A DNA stretch of 36,361 bases from NCBI GenBank assembly GCA_024225035.1, contig JAAEMX010000016.1:1-36361 (forward strand), read 5' to 3'. Below are positions 25,564 through 33,655 of this stretch, piece by piece (within the stretch, counting starts at the first letter, position 1; each line of letters begins with the position of its first letter). Origin of the DNA: Lentisphaerota bacterium. GTDB lineage: Bacteria; Verrucomicrobiota; Lentisphaeria; Victivallales; Victivallaceae. The translations under genes and the position numbers were made by a program. The notes below the pieces were generated by a model. It searched no databases. It was not told where the DNA came from and worked only from the letters and a program-made list of their open reading frames with translations.

Positions 25564-28074
25564 TCAGGAATACTTGCCAACAAGCCTTTTCAAAGCACCG
25601 GCTTGGCGCGGGGACAATTTTCTACCCGCAGCAGCCTGTTTTGCAAGAGATTCATAAAAGGCTTTGTCATCGTATACTCTTTTGCCTTTTTTAACGGGTT
25701 CAGTCCATTGACTGACCTTTGCCATTGCATCCAGCATTTTCTGAACTTCAGGTTCCTGCTCCGCAGGTTTTCCGTTACTATCTACTTCTTCCTCAGTCTG
25801 ATCGGGATTAATGCCGAGAAGCTTACATAAATCCTCATACTGTGCAATGCTTTCACGGTATTTTATAGCAAAACGCTGTAAAACACCAAGCTGTTTTTCT
25901 GAAAGTATTCTGCCCTGATCAACCTGTTTCGTAAATGATGAGAAGAATTTTTTATCATCATAAGTTCTACGACCACGCTTAGTTGGTTCTGCCCATTCTA
26001 CTTTATCAAAAAAGCTCAAAACGTGTTTAATACGCTTGATATCTTCTTCAGAAGGACCGTTGGCAATCTTCTCTTCGATTTCTTTCTGCTTGGCAATAGC
26101 TTCTTCAAGTTCCTCACTGAAGCTAAACTCCTGAGCAATGCTTTTCAGGTTTGGAAGATCCGCAAGATATTTAGCTCCAAGCCGTAAAAGCACACCCCAT
26201 TGCTTAGCAGTAAGTTTAGGTTCTTCTTGATACTTATCTCTAATAGACTTATAGAATTTACTATCATCATAAGTTCTACGACCACGCTTCTCTGCAGGAG
26301 CCCAGTTTTGAATTTTTTCTAACTCAGCCAGCAAAGTACGAGCTTTTTCTTCCTCAGGTGCGCCAATAGATTTGGCTTCATCAACCCATTTACTGAAACT
26401 CTCGTAAAATTTTTCCAGCATCTGAGTCCAGCCAAGTTCACCTTCTTCAATATTATCCAACATGGTTTCCATGCGGGAGGTAAAGTCTACCTCGAAAAGG
26501 TTTGGCAGAATTCCAATAAGGAAATCGCAGACTTTAAAGCCGAGCTCCGTAGGAAACAATTTACCTTTTTCACGGTCAACGTAATTTCTTGTCTGAATCG
26601 TGCGCAAAATTGTAGCATAAGTGGAAGGACGTCCAATGCCATTCTCTTCCAAGGCTTTGATCAGTGAAGCTTCTGAATAACGCGCCGGAGGTTCTGTAAA
26701 CTTCTGTTCTTTCTTAGACTCAACGAGTCCGCATGTTTGACCTTCTCTAAGGCTGCCAAGCACTTGTGCATGCTGTACAGCTTCATCAGAAGTAGGCTCT
26801 CCGAACATTTTCAGGAAGCCGGGGAATACCGTAACCATAGCATTCGCACGGAAAATATAAGATTTTCCATCAGCACCACGATTGAGAATATTTACCGCAG
26901 TCTGACGCTGTAAGGCCTTTGACATCTGACTGGCAATAAAACGACGCCAAATCAAGTTGTAAAGTTTATATTGATGGTCATCAAGCTTACCGCGAACGCT
27001 TGCCGGGGTAATTGTCACATCAGTAGGACGTATAGCTTCATGAGCTTCCTGGGCCCCGGATTTGCTTTTGTAAAAATTAGGTTTAGCAGGAACATAGTCC
27101 TGACCAAAATTAGCACCAATATAATCGCGGCATGCAAACTGAGCTTCTTTTGCAATATTTACAGAGTCAGTACGCATATATGTAATTAAACCAAACTGAC
27201 CTGCTCCAGTATCAATTCCTTCGTACAACTGCTGAGCCACACGCATAGTGTTGCTGGCAGACATACGAAGCATATTGTTGGCGGCCTGCTGTAATGTACT
27301 TGTTGTAAATGGTGGTGGTGCATTACGGCGACGATCACTTGTTTCAATTGAGTCAACGTTGAAGCCATCGCCATTCAATACAGCTTCAAGCAGCGCAACG
27401 GCGTCCTGCTCATTATCAATTTTAAATTTATCGCCGTCTATTTTAAACAGCTTAACCTCAAATCTTTTGCCACCGGCTTCCAGAATAAGGGTAAATGTCC
27501 AATACTCTTCAGGTTTAAAGTCCAGAACCAGGCGTTCACGCTCTACTACCAGTCTTAAAGCAACGGTCTGTACACGCCCTGCACTGGTTCCACGAACGAT
27601 ATGTGACCACAACAAAGGACTTACCTTATAACCGACCAGACGGTCAAGCACACGACGTGCCTGCTGAGCGTCAACCAGATTCATATCAACCTTGGTAGCA
27701 TGCTCAAACGCTTTCGAAATTGCACTTTTAGTAATTTCGTGAAAAGTAACCCTCTGGAACTCGCCTTTATACTGAGGCGTGAGAAGTTCCTGCAAATGCC
27801 ATGCGATAGCCTCTCCTTCGCGGTCAGGGTCGGGAGCGAGAAAGATAGATTTTGCTTTCTTAGCTGCAGTACGTAACTCTTTTACAACTTTTTTACTGCG
27901 CGAGTTTTCAACATATTTTGGCTCAAAATGATTATTCAGATCCACACCAAAAGAATGCTCCGGAAGATCACGAACGTGTCCCATGGAAGCAAGAATTTTA
28001 TAGTTATCACCCAACATTTTCCCAATTGTACGGGCTTTGGTCGGGGATTCCACTATAACCAGATTTTCAGCCAT
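25564..28074 (-). CDS. topA: DNA topoisomerase I with a novel C-terminal triple repeat
   Basis: Type IA topoisomerase relaxing negative supercoils, 836 residues. The Toprim domain has VESPTKART (8-16) and PDPDREGEA (81-89); the catalytic tyrosine is Tyr299 in ITYMRTDS; GTSAGRVQTVALRL (162-175) is conserved. The core ends at about residue 575. In place of the usual zinc ribbons there are three cysteine-free repeats starting at about 589, 692 and 788. Each opens with Trp, then a basic patch (KRGRR or KKGKR), YDD and Phe-Tyr/Phe, and later a 'lt.kQ.g.L.r...KY' helix. GGTGAG precedes the ATG. A terminator follows. Confidence 0.97.
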   Translation of the reverse strand: MAENLVIVESPTKARTIGKMLGDNYKILASMGHVRDLPEHSFGVDLNNHFEPKYVENSRSKKVVKELRTAAKKAKSIFLAPDPDREGEAIAWHLQELLTPQYKGEFQRVTFHEITKSAISKAFEHATKVDMNLVDAQQARRVLDRLVGYKVSPLLWSHIVRGTSAGRVQTVALRLVVERERLVLDFKPEEYWTFTLILEAGGKRFEVKLFKIDGDKFKIDNEQDAVALLEAVLNGDGFNVDSIETSDRRRNAPPPFTTSTLQQAANNMLRMSASNTMRVAQQLYEGIDTGAGQFGLITYMRTDSVNIAKEAQFACRDYIGANFGQDYVPAKPNFYKSKSGAQEAHEAIRPTDVTITPASVRGKLDDHQYKLYNLIWRRFIASQMSKALQRQTAVNILNRGADGKSYIFRANAMVTVFPGFLKMFGEPTSDEAVQHAQVLGSLREGQTCGLVESKKEQKFTEPPARYSEASLIKALEENGIGRPSTYATILRTIQTRNYVDREKGKLFPTELGFKVCDFLIGILPNLFEVDFTSRMETMLDNIEEGELGWTQMLEKFYESFSKWVDEAKSIGAPEEEKARTLLAELEKIQNWAPAEKRGRRTYDDSKFYKSIRDKYQEEPKLTAKQWGVLLRLGAKYLADLPNLKSIAQEFSFSEELEEAIAKQKEIEEKIANGPSEEDIKRIKHVLSFFDKVEWAEPTKRGRRTYDDKKFFSSFTKQVDQGRILSEKQLGVLQRFAIKYRESIAQYEDLCKLLGINPDQTEEEVDSNGKPAEQEPEVQKMLDAMAKVSQWTEPVKKGKRVYDDKAFYESLAKQAAAGRKLSPRQAGALKRLVGKYS

Positions 28075-28228
28075 AACTCACCAATATATTAAATTCAAAA
28101 ACTCTAATGCCAGACTTGTTTTAGGTACCCATATTGTAATAAAAACAAACGAATTAACAACTAAGCATAAAATCCGAACTTTCAAGTCTAAAACAGATAT
28201 TTTTCATCAAATTTATTACAATTACTGC

Positions 28229-28603
28229 TCAATCAAAGTATTTATCATCTGTATCCGACCAAATTATACTCTTTGGTTTGCCATATTTATCTATAGCGAC
28301 AAACGTACATGCTGTTCTAAAAACTTCTTCGCCATTGACGTCAGCCAATATATCAAATGTAAAGCTGGAGTTTCCTTTTTTTGGGTTTTCACAGAAAAAA
28401 CATATAATGTCATCTTCCTGCACCGCCCTCTTGAATACAATCTCAGCAAACTTGACACTGACAACTCTCGGCATATTTGTAACTTGCATTGCATATATCG
28501 CCGCCGCCTCATCCATCCAGGCCAACATATTGCCGCCAAAAAGATTACCATGAGTACCAAGATCCTTGGTCATGCATATCTTTGATGTAATTTTTACACG
28601 CAT
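28229..28603 (-). CDS. Hotdog-fold acyl-CoA thioesterase (YciA-like)
   Basis: 124-residue single-domain hotdog thioesterase that would hydrolyse cytoplasmic acyl-CoAs. Signatures: GTHGNLFGGNMLAWMDEAAAI (family pattern 'D.N..G..fGG.ll.w.D'; catalytic Asp in WMDEAA), VVSVKFAEIVFKRAVQEDDI (the second strand/loop) and VFRTACTFVAID closing strand. It is shorter than E. coli YciA. A perfect AGGAGG lies before the ATG. It has its own promoter and is not obviously in an operon with topA, whose start lies about 155 bases downstream. Confidence 0.92.
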   Translation of the reverse strand: MRVKITSKICMTKDLGTHGNLFGGNMLAWMDEAAAIYAMQVTNMPRVVSVKFAEIVFKRAVQEDDIICFFCENPKKGNSSFTFDILADVNGEEVFRTACTFVAIDKYGKPKSIIWSDTDDKYFD

Positions 28604-28651
28604 TTAAATCCTCCTCATCACAGATATTCAAATAGTTACATAGTTTTTATT

Positions 28652-28679
28652 ATTGTATAAGCCCTATCAAAATAAACAA
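28652..28679 (-). promoter_or_regulatory. Candidate promoter of the thioesterase gene
   Basis: On the minus strand TTGTTT (28674-28679) and TACAAT (28652-28657) are 16 bases apart, about 50 bases before the start codon. Confidence 0.45.
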
Positions 28680-28719
28680 GTTTTTATTTACAGAATATCA
28701 AATTACCCTGAAAGTTGAA

Positions 28720-30180
28720 TTAAACTTCTGCTCTCTTACTGCTTATTTTGAAGCAAAATTGAAATACCAAAGCAAAAAATACTGTTATAACAAAATTTAC
28801 GACGGCATAGTAATGCACGGCCAAATTATCTATAAATAAACAAAATAAAACACTGAATAAGATACCGCATAAACCAGCCCAGAATAAAGCTGAGGGCCTT
28901 AACCGTAATTTATAAGGCAGCATTCCGGCAAGCACCAAAACCAAAAGCGGACTGCCAAGAGCATTGATGGTTCGCGCCGTCATTACAAATATAGAGTGTC
29001 TCTTAAAGAATAAGAAAATAACGTAAGCCAGCAATATCGATATCACCACAAAAATTGAGCTTTCAAACATTTTATGAAAGATTGTATTTCCTCCCGGCGA
29101 CAACAATCGATGCTGAAAATCACGCTGCCATGTCACACCTATTGAGTTTACTCCGGAATCAAGACTGGACATAGCTGCCGCAAGCACTCCGGCAACAACT
29201 AACCCATTTACACCGTTTGGAAGTTGATGCAACAATTTTACCATCACAATCAGGCCGGGTTTCCCATCTAAACCGTTATTGTGTGCAAAGTGAGCCATTG
29301 CTATTCCAAATAAGGCCAGCATTATCAGGCAAAACAAGGCTGCGCTGATATTCCATATAAACATGCGCCGAGCTCTGGAAACTGAGCCCGCTGCCGCATA
29401 GCGCTGAATAACCGACTGATCTGCACCATACCGTGACAGGAACATCATCAACGTCCCAAGCAGTACGCTCCATAAAGTCATTCTAACAGTAGGGTCAGGA
29501 GAAAGAACTTCCGGGTCAAACGGAATAAACGGCTTGAGCTTGCCTACCGACATAGCTCCGGAAATAAAATCTCCGTTGCCGCCATTAACACTCATATAAA
29601 GGATAAGGGCTATGCTGCCGGCTATCACAAAAAATTGCAGTACGTCTGTCCAGATAACCGCTTTCAAACCGCCAATAACCGCACAACCTCCAGCTGTTAC
29701 CGCTAATATGAGGATAAGCCACGGGATGGGAATTCCTGAAAGCAAAAAAAGGATTTTAGATGAAGCAACCAGAATCAATGCCATTAAGCTAAGCTGCCAA
29801 AAAATATACAGCCCACCAGCAAGTAAGCGTACTTTCAAATCAAACCTTTGCTCAAGGAATTCGTATGCACTGGTTTGTTTAAGCCTGCAAAAAAAAGGGA
29901 TTACGTATAATACTACAGGTATAGTGACCAACAGGAATACTGGAAACGCCATGATAACATAAAGTCCATGACTGGCTATTTCGGTTGGAATGGCCAGATA
30001 ATTAATAGCACTGAAAGCTGTTGCCATTACTGAAATACCAATAGCAAAGGTGCCTACTGTCCGCCCGGCAAGGTAATATTCCTCGTCATTACTTTGCTTG
30101 TGTTTTAAACTAGAATATACACCTATAGCAAGAGTCAGCAGCAGGTAAATGGCACAAATTATAAAATCAAAAGTACTCAC
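28720..30180 (-). CDS. Sodium:solute symporter (SSS family)
   Basis: Inner-membrane Na+-driven transporter with about 13 hydrophobic segments, 486 residues. Family marks: DEEYYLAGRTVG (32-43), a pattern diagnostic of SSS proteins, then the discontinuous TM1 region MATAFSAINYLAIP, the WTDVLQFFVI segment (about 177-186), and the SRYGADQSVIQRYAAAGS stretch (about 244-261) with the R-Y-G-A-D-Q-S-V-I-Q signature of this family. The substrate could be a sugar, sialic acid or another small organic compound. The start codon is GTG with AGGGA about 12 bases upstream. It follows the broken methyltransferase gene by 92 bases; that gap holds a repeated ATCCCTGATT (30191-30200, 30236-30245). Confidence 0.93.
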   Translation of the reverse strand: MSTFDFIICAIYLLLTLAIGVYSSLKHKQSNDEEYYLAGRTVGTFAIGISVMATAFSAINYLAIPTEIASHGLYVIMAFPVFLLVTIPVVLYVIPFFCRLKQTSAYEFLEQRFDLKVRLLAGGLYIFWQLSLMALILVASSKILFLLSGIPIPWLILILAVTAGGCAVIGGLKAVIWTDVLQFFVIAGSIALILYMSVNGGNGDFISGAMSVGKLKPFIPFDPEVLSPDPTVRMTLWSVLLGTLMMFLSRYGADQSVIQRYAAAGSVSRARRMFIWNISAALFCLIMLALFGIAMAHFAHNNGLDGKPGLIVMVKLLHQLPNGVNGLVVAGVLAAAMSSLDSGVNSIGVTWQRDFQHRLLSPGGNTIFHKMFESSIFVVISILLAYVIFLFFKRHSIFVMTARTINALGSPLLVLVLAGMLPYKLRLRPSALFWAGLCGILFSVLFCLFIDNLAVHYYAVVNFVITVFFALVFQFCFKISSKRAEV

Positions 30181-30272
30181 TGATATTTTTATCCCTGATT
30201 ATCAAAAATCACAATCAAGAAAATCTACTCTAGAAATCCCTGATTGCAACATACTAATTAATATTTTTATAT

Positions 30273-31087
30273 CTATTCTGGTTTTCTGCACACCACGCAG
30301 TTACCTGTCAGATATTTTTCATACTTACAAAAGAATGTCTTTATTTCCATGATACGCTCAGCGGCAACCGAGTTGTTCATGGTATTCCACATGAACCGCA
30401 TCGCACCGTCAACGCCTTCATCCTCAATCAAACGCTCCATTTCCAGCAAATGCACTGGGCGGCTGAATTGCTGCTCTATCTTGAAGCCAGCTTCAATAAG
30501 GCATTTCAACCAGTCTTCAACACTCATTATCCAAATTGGATGCTTTGTAGCTCTGATAGCTTCACGAGTCATTTGCTTTCCAAAGCCATCTGGCAACTCA
30601 TTCGTTGTCAGAGATATTTCATGGATTCCAAGTCTTCCACCCGGCTTCAAGACACGATAAATATCTTTGAGTATTTCAAGCTTCTTCTCATCACGATGCA
30701 TTGTTAATGAAGCTTCACCGTAAATTACAGAACATGATTCTTCATTCATCTGAATGGGGTCAGCGATATCACCAGTAATGACATGTCTGTGAGCATTTTT
30801 GTTGCTTTCAATCATTTCTTTTAATTTATTAGCTGCAATTTTATCATGCTCAATGGCGGTATAGCTCCGAGGGGGGTACGCTCCAGTGCAAGTTGTGCTG
30901 TCAATCCAACTCCCGGAGAATACTCCATAATATCGTCCTCACTGGTAATATTCAATTTATCAAGCATTTTACTGGTAAGGCTCAATCCTCCAGGTCGTAA
31001 CGCCTTTTTGCCCAAACTCGCAAAAAGCCAATATCCCGGCATTCCCTGAACTTCAATTCCATCCCATGGCTGTACTGTGTTACTCAT
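30273..31087 (-). pseudogene. SAM-dependent methyltransferase gene split by a frameshift in a C6 tract
   Basis: Two adjoining minus-strand frames form one methyltransferase. The upstream part (31087 to about 30875) begins MSNTVQPWDGIEVQG and holds motif I, MEYSPGVGLTAQLALERTP. The second frame supplies RSYTAIEHDKIAANKLKEMI and continues through VIYGEASLTMH and RVLKPGGRLGIHEISL to GNCVVCRKPE. The break is at a run of six G on the plus strand (30871-30876). Joined, they give about 270 residues, a normal size. AGGAGG before the ATG 31087 is intact and no other lesion is seen, so this may be a sequencing error, a phase-variable switch or fresh decay. The next gene downstream is the SSS symporter. 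Confidence 0.8.
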
Positions 31088-31103
31088 CTAATATTTCCTC
31101 CTG

Positions 31104-31262
31104 CTACAGGTCTAATTTCTTTTGATCTTTGATTGCTCGGGTAAACTTCACATTCTGACTTGGGCTACCAGCAATGTTATAAAAGTAAAGGTCTTTTAAT
31201 TCCTGCCACACACTTTCCGCATGCCCATCAGCCATGAATGGTTGATTTTGTAAATAGCTATA
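31104..31262 (-). pseudogene. C-terminal remnant of an H-X9-DG pseudopilin
   Basis: Untracked fragment of about 52 codons ending in TAG at 31104-31106, 16 bases before the methyltransferase start. It reads ...NQPFMADGHAESVWQ..., the 'f.DGH.e' end of the prepilin-type H-X9-DG domain, followed by NIAGSPSQNVKF. The N-terminal prepilin leader and main domain are missing: the frame closes with TAA at 31263 just where the integrase upstream region begins. Such pseudopilins are extremely abundant in Lentisphaerota and Planctomycetota. The assignment rests on a short match and is tentative, but the truncation edge coincides with the presumed island boundary. Confidence 0.55.
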
Positions 31263-31363
31263 TTATATTTGAACTTAATACAGTATTTTGCTTGTTGCTA
31301 TAGGTAGCTAAAAGTAGCTGTATATCGTCCTATGTTGTAAGATATATATAAGATAGGTTTATA

Positions 31364-32500
31364 ATGAATAAGATCAAATTCACTAAAAGCAGTCTTGAAA
31401 AATTACCTACCCCCGATAAGAAAACTACATATCAGGATGTCAATGCAAGGTATTTGCATTTTGTAATTACACCAAAAAATACCCGTACCTACTATTATAT
31501 AAGAAATATAAAAGGCCGCCCTAAATATATAAAGATTGCCAGTTACAGTGACGTATCTATAAAAGCAGCACAAGAACGAGTATCTCAAATTAATACAGAT
31601 GTAATGTGTGGTGTTGACACAAAGCAAAAAGGAAAAGATAATATTACATTAGAAGAAGCTTTTAAATATTGGCTTAAACATCGTGAACAAATTAGAGGTT
31701 GGCACAAAGATATAAAAGAGTGTTGGCGTAGGTTTGAGTCATATGTTCCCTCTAGATTATTACAAAGCATTAGAACCAGTATAAACCTTCTAATAAAACA
31801 TGAACACAATATTCCACAAAACCCCGCGGCAATGATTGATATGTTTAAGGAACGCAGTCGAGCACGTTATATAAAAGAAGACGAGGTCGAAAGTTTTTTT
31901 ACTGATAAGCGCAAAAGCAATGTTCTTGCTGCTGAATGGAGTGAAATTGATTTCAATAAGCGTCTATGGACAATTCCCGGTGAAAAGACAAAAAATGATG
32001 ATGATGATGTCACGGTGCTAGATGATACAGTTCTTGAAATTTTAACTCGCCGTCAAAAAGAGCAAAAAGAAAGAGGAATTAAAACAAATTGGGTTTTTTA
32101 TTCATCTAAGAGCAAAAAAGGATATTATTCTGACCCTACCCCTTCTTGGAGAGTATTTCTCAAACGTGCTAACATAAAAGACCTACGCATTCATGATTTA
32201 CGCCGCACTCTTGCTAGCTGGATGGCTAACCAGAACGTTAGCTTACATATGATAGCCAGTGTGCTTGGACAAAAGTCAACAGGCGTAACACCTACCTATG
32301 CCCGTTTGAGCGTTGACCCTAAACGCGAGACTGTAAGTAATGCCGTTGCTGAGATGCTTAAAGCCGGGAAACTTAAGCTGGGCGACAACGACTTAGAGTT
32401 AGATAAGATGAGACAACGTATTCAAAAAGTTGCTGAACAATTGGCTGAAAGACCAGGGTTAATTGATGGTGTTGAAGGATATATAAAAGTCTACCCTTAA
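31364..32500 (+). CDS. Tyrosine recombinase (P4-like integrase), apparently with internal losses
   Basis: 378-residue site-specific recombinase. The N-terminal DUF4102/arm-binding domain is seen (LEKLPTPDKKTTYQDV, then YYIRNIKGRPKYIKIASYSDVSI at about 44-66). Catalytic residues: Arg183 (DKRKSNVL), Lys208 or 210 (GEKTKN), HDLR (277-280), Gln303 where His is usual (LGQKSTGVT), and nucleophile Tyr312 (TYARL). Compared with typical family members, the core-binding domain jumps from SYVP (129) to SRLLQSI, and the catalytic domain from EVESFF (179) directly to TDKRKSN, each lacking perhaps 35-45 residues. A ribosome binding site precedes ATG. The reading frame is intact; activity is doubtful. Confidence 0.85.
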   Translation: MNKIKFTKSSLEKLPTPDKKTTYQDVNARYLHFVITPKNTRTYYYIRNIKGRPKYIKIASYSDVSIKAAQERVSQINTDVMCGVDTKQKGKDNITLEEAFKYWLKHREQIRGWHKDIKECWRRFESYVPSRLLQSIRTSINLLIKHEHNIPQNPAAMIDMFKERSRARYIKEDEVESFFTDKRKSNVLAAEWSEIDFNKRLWTIPGEKTKNDDDDVTVLDDTVLEILTRRQKEQKERGIKTNWVFYSSKSKKGYYSDPTPSWRVFLKRANIKDLRIHDLRRTLASWMANQNVSLHMIASVLGQKSTGVTPTYARLSVDPKRETVSNAVAEMLKAGKLKLGDNDLELDKMRQRIQKVAEQLAERPGLIDGVEGYIKVYP

Positions 32501-32602
32501 CAATTAAATTGATCTTTTTACTGCCAAGCATTATAATTAATATTAAGAAAGGCAGAGAATTTGGTTGGTTTTATTTATTTCACTCTTAGTTCTCCTTGTC
32601 TG

Positions 32603-32633
32603 CCTTTTAAAAGGGCCCTAGGTGTGGGCCTTT
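32603..32633 (+). other. Mutually exclusive hairpins between integrase and the first cassette gene
   Basis: CCTTTT (32603-32608) can pair with AAAAGG (32609-32614), or AAAGGGCCC (32610-32618, one bulged G) with GGGCCTTT (32626-32633). The middle arm is shared, as in attenuators. There is no T-run, so termination here is doubtful. It lies in the 186-base leader before ATG 32687. Confidence 0.35.
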
Positions 32634-32686
32634 CATATGAAACATTCTTTTTTATAAATGTATATTGGATAAATGGGAGGAGTCCG

Positions 32687-33262
32687 ATGCAACTGGGAAT
32701 TTTATTGATCATTATAGTTTTTATTGTCGTTGTTTCACCACTGGCTATTATGGGTTTTATAAAGTCAAGTAGATTATCTAAAAGTTTTGAGCATCTCAAA
32801 AGCTACGAGAAAAGAGAGAAAGACTCTAAAAGTTATGCATTTTACTGCCCTTATAGACACATATGCTGGCCTAGGTGGATTTTCTATTTCATCCCATTTT
32901 TATTCTTGAGTATTATTGTATTGGGTTCTGCCTTTTTCATATACCATCATAATGCTAAGTGGATGCAGTATCATAAGCAGTCCATTCGTAGCCTTGTTCC
33001 CAAAACCCAAAAAGCAGGTATGTTTATAGCCTATCATAACCAAATCCAGAAGGCTTATCAAAAGCAATTTTCAGAATTGATGGTTGTTATGCTTGGAGTT
33101 ATGGCTATTTTTGCTATGGTAATTCCGATTTTATCTCATTTGATTAATAAAATCGATGAAAATCGCTTAGAAGGAAAGCTTAGTGTGCATGAAGAGCTGT
33201 TAGAGCTTAACCTTGAAAGCAAAGTTCGTGAAATTGTTGAAGATATACTCAAAGACAAATAA
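32687..33262 (+). CDS. Three-TM cysteine-motif membrane protein, cassette gene 1
   Basis: Unrecognised 191-residue membrane protein. The ATG at 32687 is preceded by GGAGGAG (32676-32682), so longer in-frame TTG starts further left are not used. Membrane segments lie at about residues 2-24, 66-87 and 130-152. Between the first two is a basic stretch with a cysteine/tryptophan motif, FYCPYRHICWPRW (52-64). Between TM2 and TM3 is a helical linker (HQNQIQ-like, KAYQKQFSELM). The tail is acidic and helical (EELLELNLESKVREIVEDILK). A decayed copy of the same protein lies at 33656-34256, on the other side of the Cas2-like gene. Low GC and location suggest horizontally acquired cargo. Confidence 0.75.
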   Translation: MQLGILLIIIVFIVVVSPLAIMGFIKSSRLSKSFEHLKSYEKREKDSKSYAFYCPYRHICWPRWIFYFIPFLFLSIIVLGSAFFIYHHNAKWMQYHKQSIRSLVPKTQKAGMFIAYHNQIQKAYQKQFSELMVVMLGVMAIFAMVIPILSHLINKIDENRLEGKLSVHEELLELNLESKVREIVEDILKDK

Positions 33263-33315
33263 TTGTCCAATTAGATATTCTGATATTTTTAATGTAGAGC
33301 ATTAAGGAGGATCAA

Positions 33316-33618
33316 ATGAGTGCATCACCTAGTAGCAAACTTAAGACGTTCTTAGTTTCATATGATTTGAGACAGCCTAGTCAAAAATACGAACTACTTT
33401 ATGAGTCACTAAAAAGCTATCCAGCTTATCAGATCACCTTAGAATCAACGTGGATTATAAAGAGTCATCAAAGCGCTTACGAGATCAAAAATCATTTAGC
33501 CCAAGACATCGATGTAAATGATGAACTAATTGTCATATCGCTCAGTAAAGATGCAGAATGGGCTGGTTTGTCAGAAGCCCAGTCTGAGTGGCTTAACGAT
33601 AATCTTGGAAATGAGTAA
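33316..33618 (+). CDS. Cas2-like / SinR-type ferredoxin-fold protein
   Basis: 100-residue protein with the Cas2-related pattern of stand-alone 'SinR-family' proteins: first strand TFLVSYDLRQP (Asp17 corresponds to the Cas2 catalytic-type Asp), helix QKYELLYESLKSY, strand ITLESTWIIKS, helix SAYEIKNHLAQDI, then NDELIVISLSKDAEWAGL. Cas2 and VapD relatives are small metal-dependent or toxin-like nucleases; stand-alone members are not CRISPR-linked and their role is largely unknown. No CRISPR array or cas1 is in the window. AAGGAGG precedes the ATG. It sits 53 bases after the first TM gene and 37 before the second, forming a three-gene cassette. Confidence 0.78.
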   Translation: MSASPSSKLKTFLVSYDLRQPSQKYELLYESLKSYPAYQITLESTWIIKSHQSAYEIKNHLAQDIDVNDELIVISLSKDAEWAGLSEAQSEWLNDNLGNE

Positions 33619-33655
33619 GCTTACAACTTAATAATATAAATTGAAGGTGAAATTA

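Noticed and set aside
28037..28585. Long plus-strand frame over the thioesterase gene
   Set aside because: It is antisense to a well-conserved hotdog thioesterase with a perfect RBS and shows no protein-family pattern.
32561..32686. Upstream TTG start for the first cassette membrane protein
   Set aside because: The extension crosses the paired hairpins and lacks an RBS, whereas ATG 32687 has GGAGGAG.
33316..33618. CRISPR adaptation gene cas2
   Set aside because: There is no cas1 and no repeat-spacer array anywhere in the window; the sequence fits stand-alone SinR-type Cas2 relatives better.
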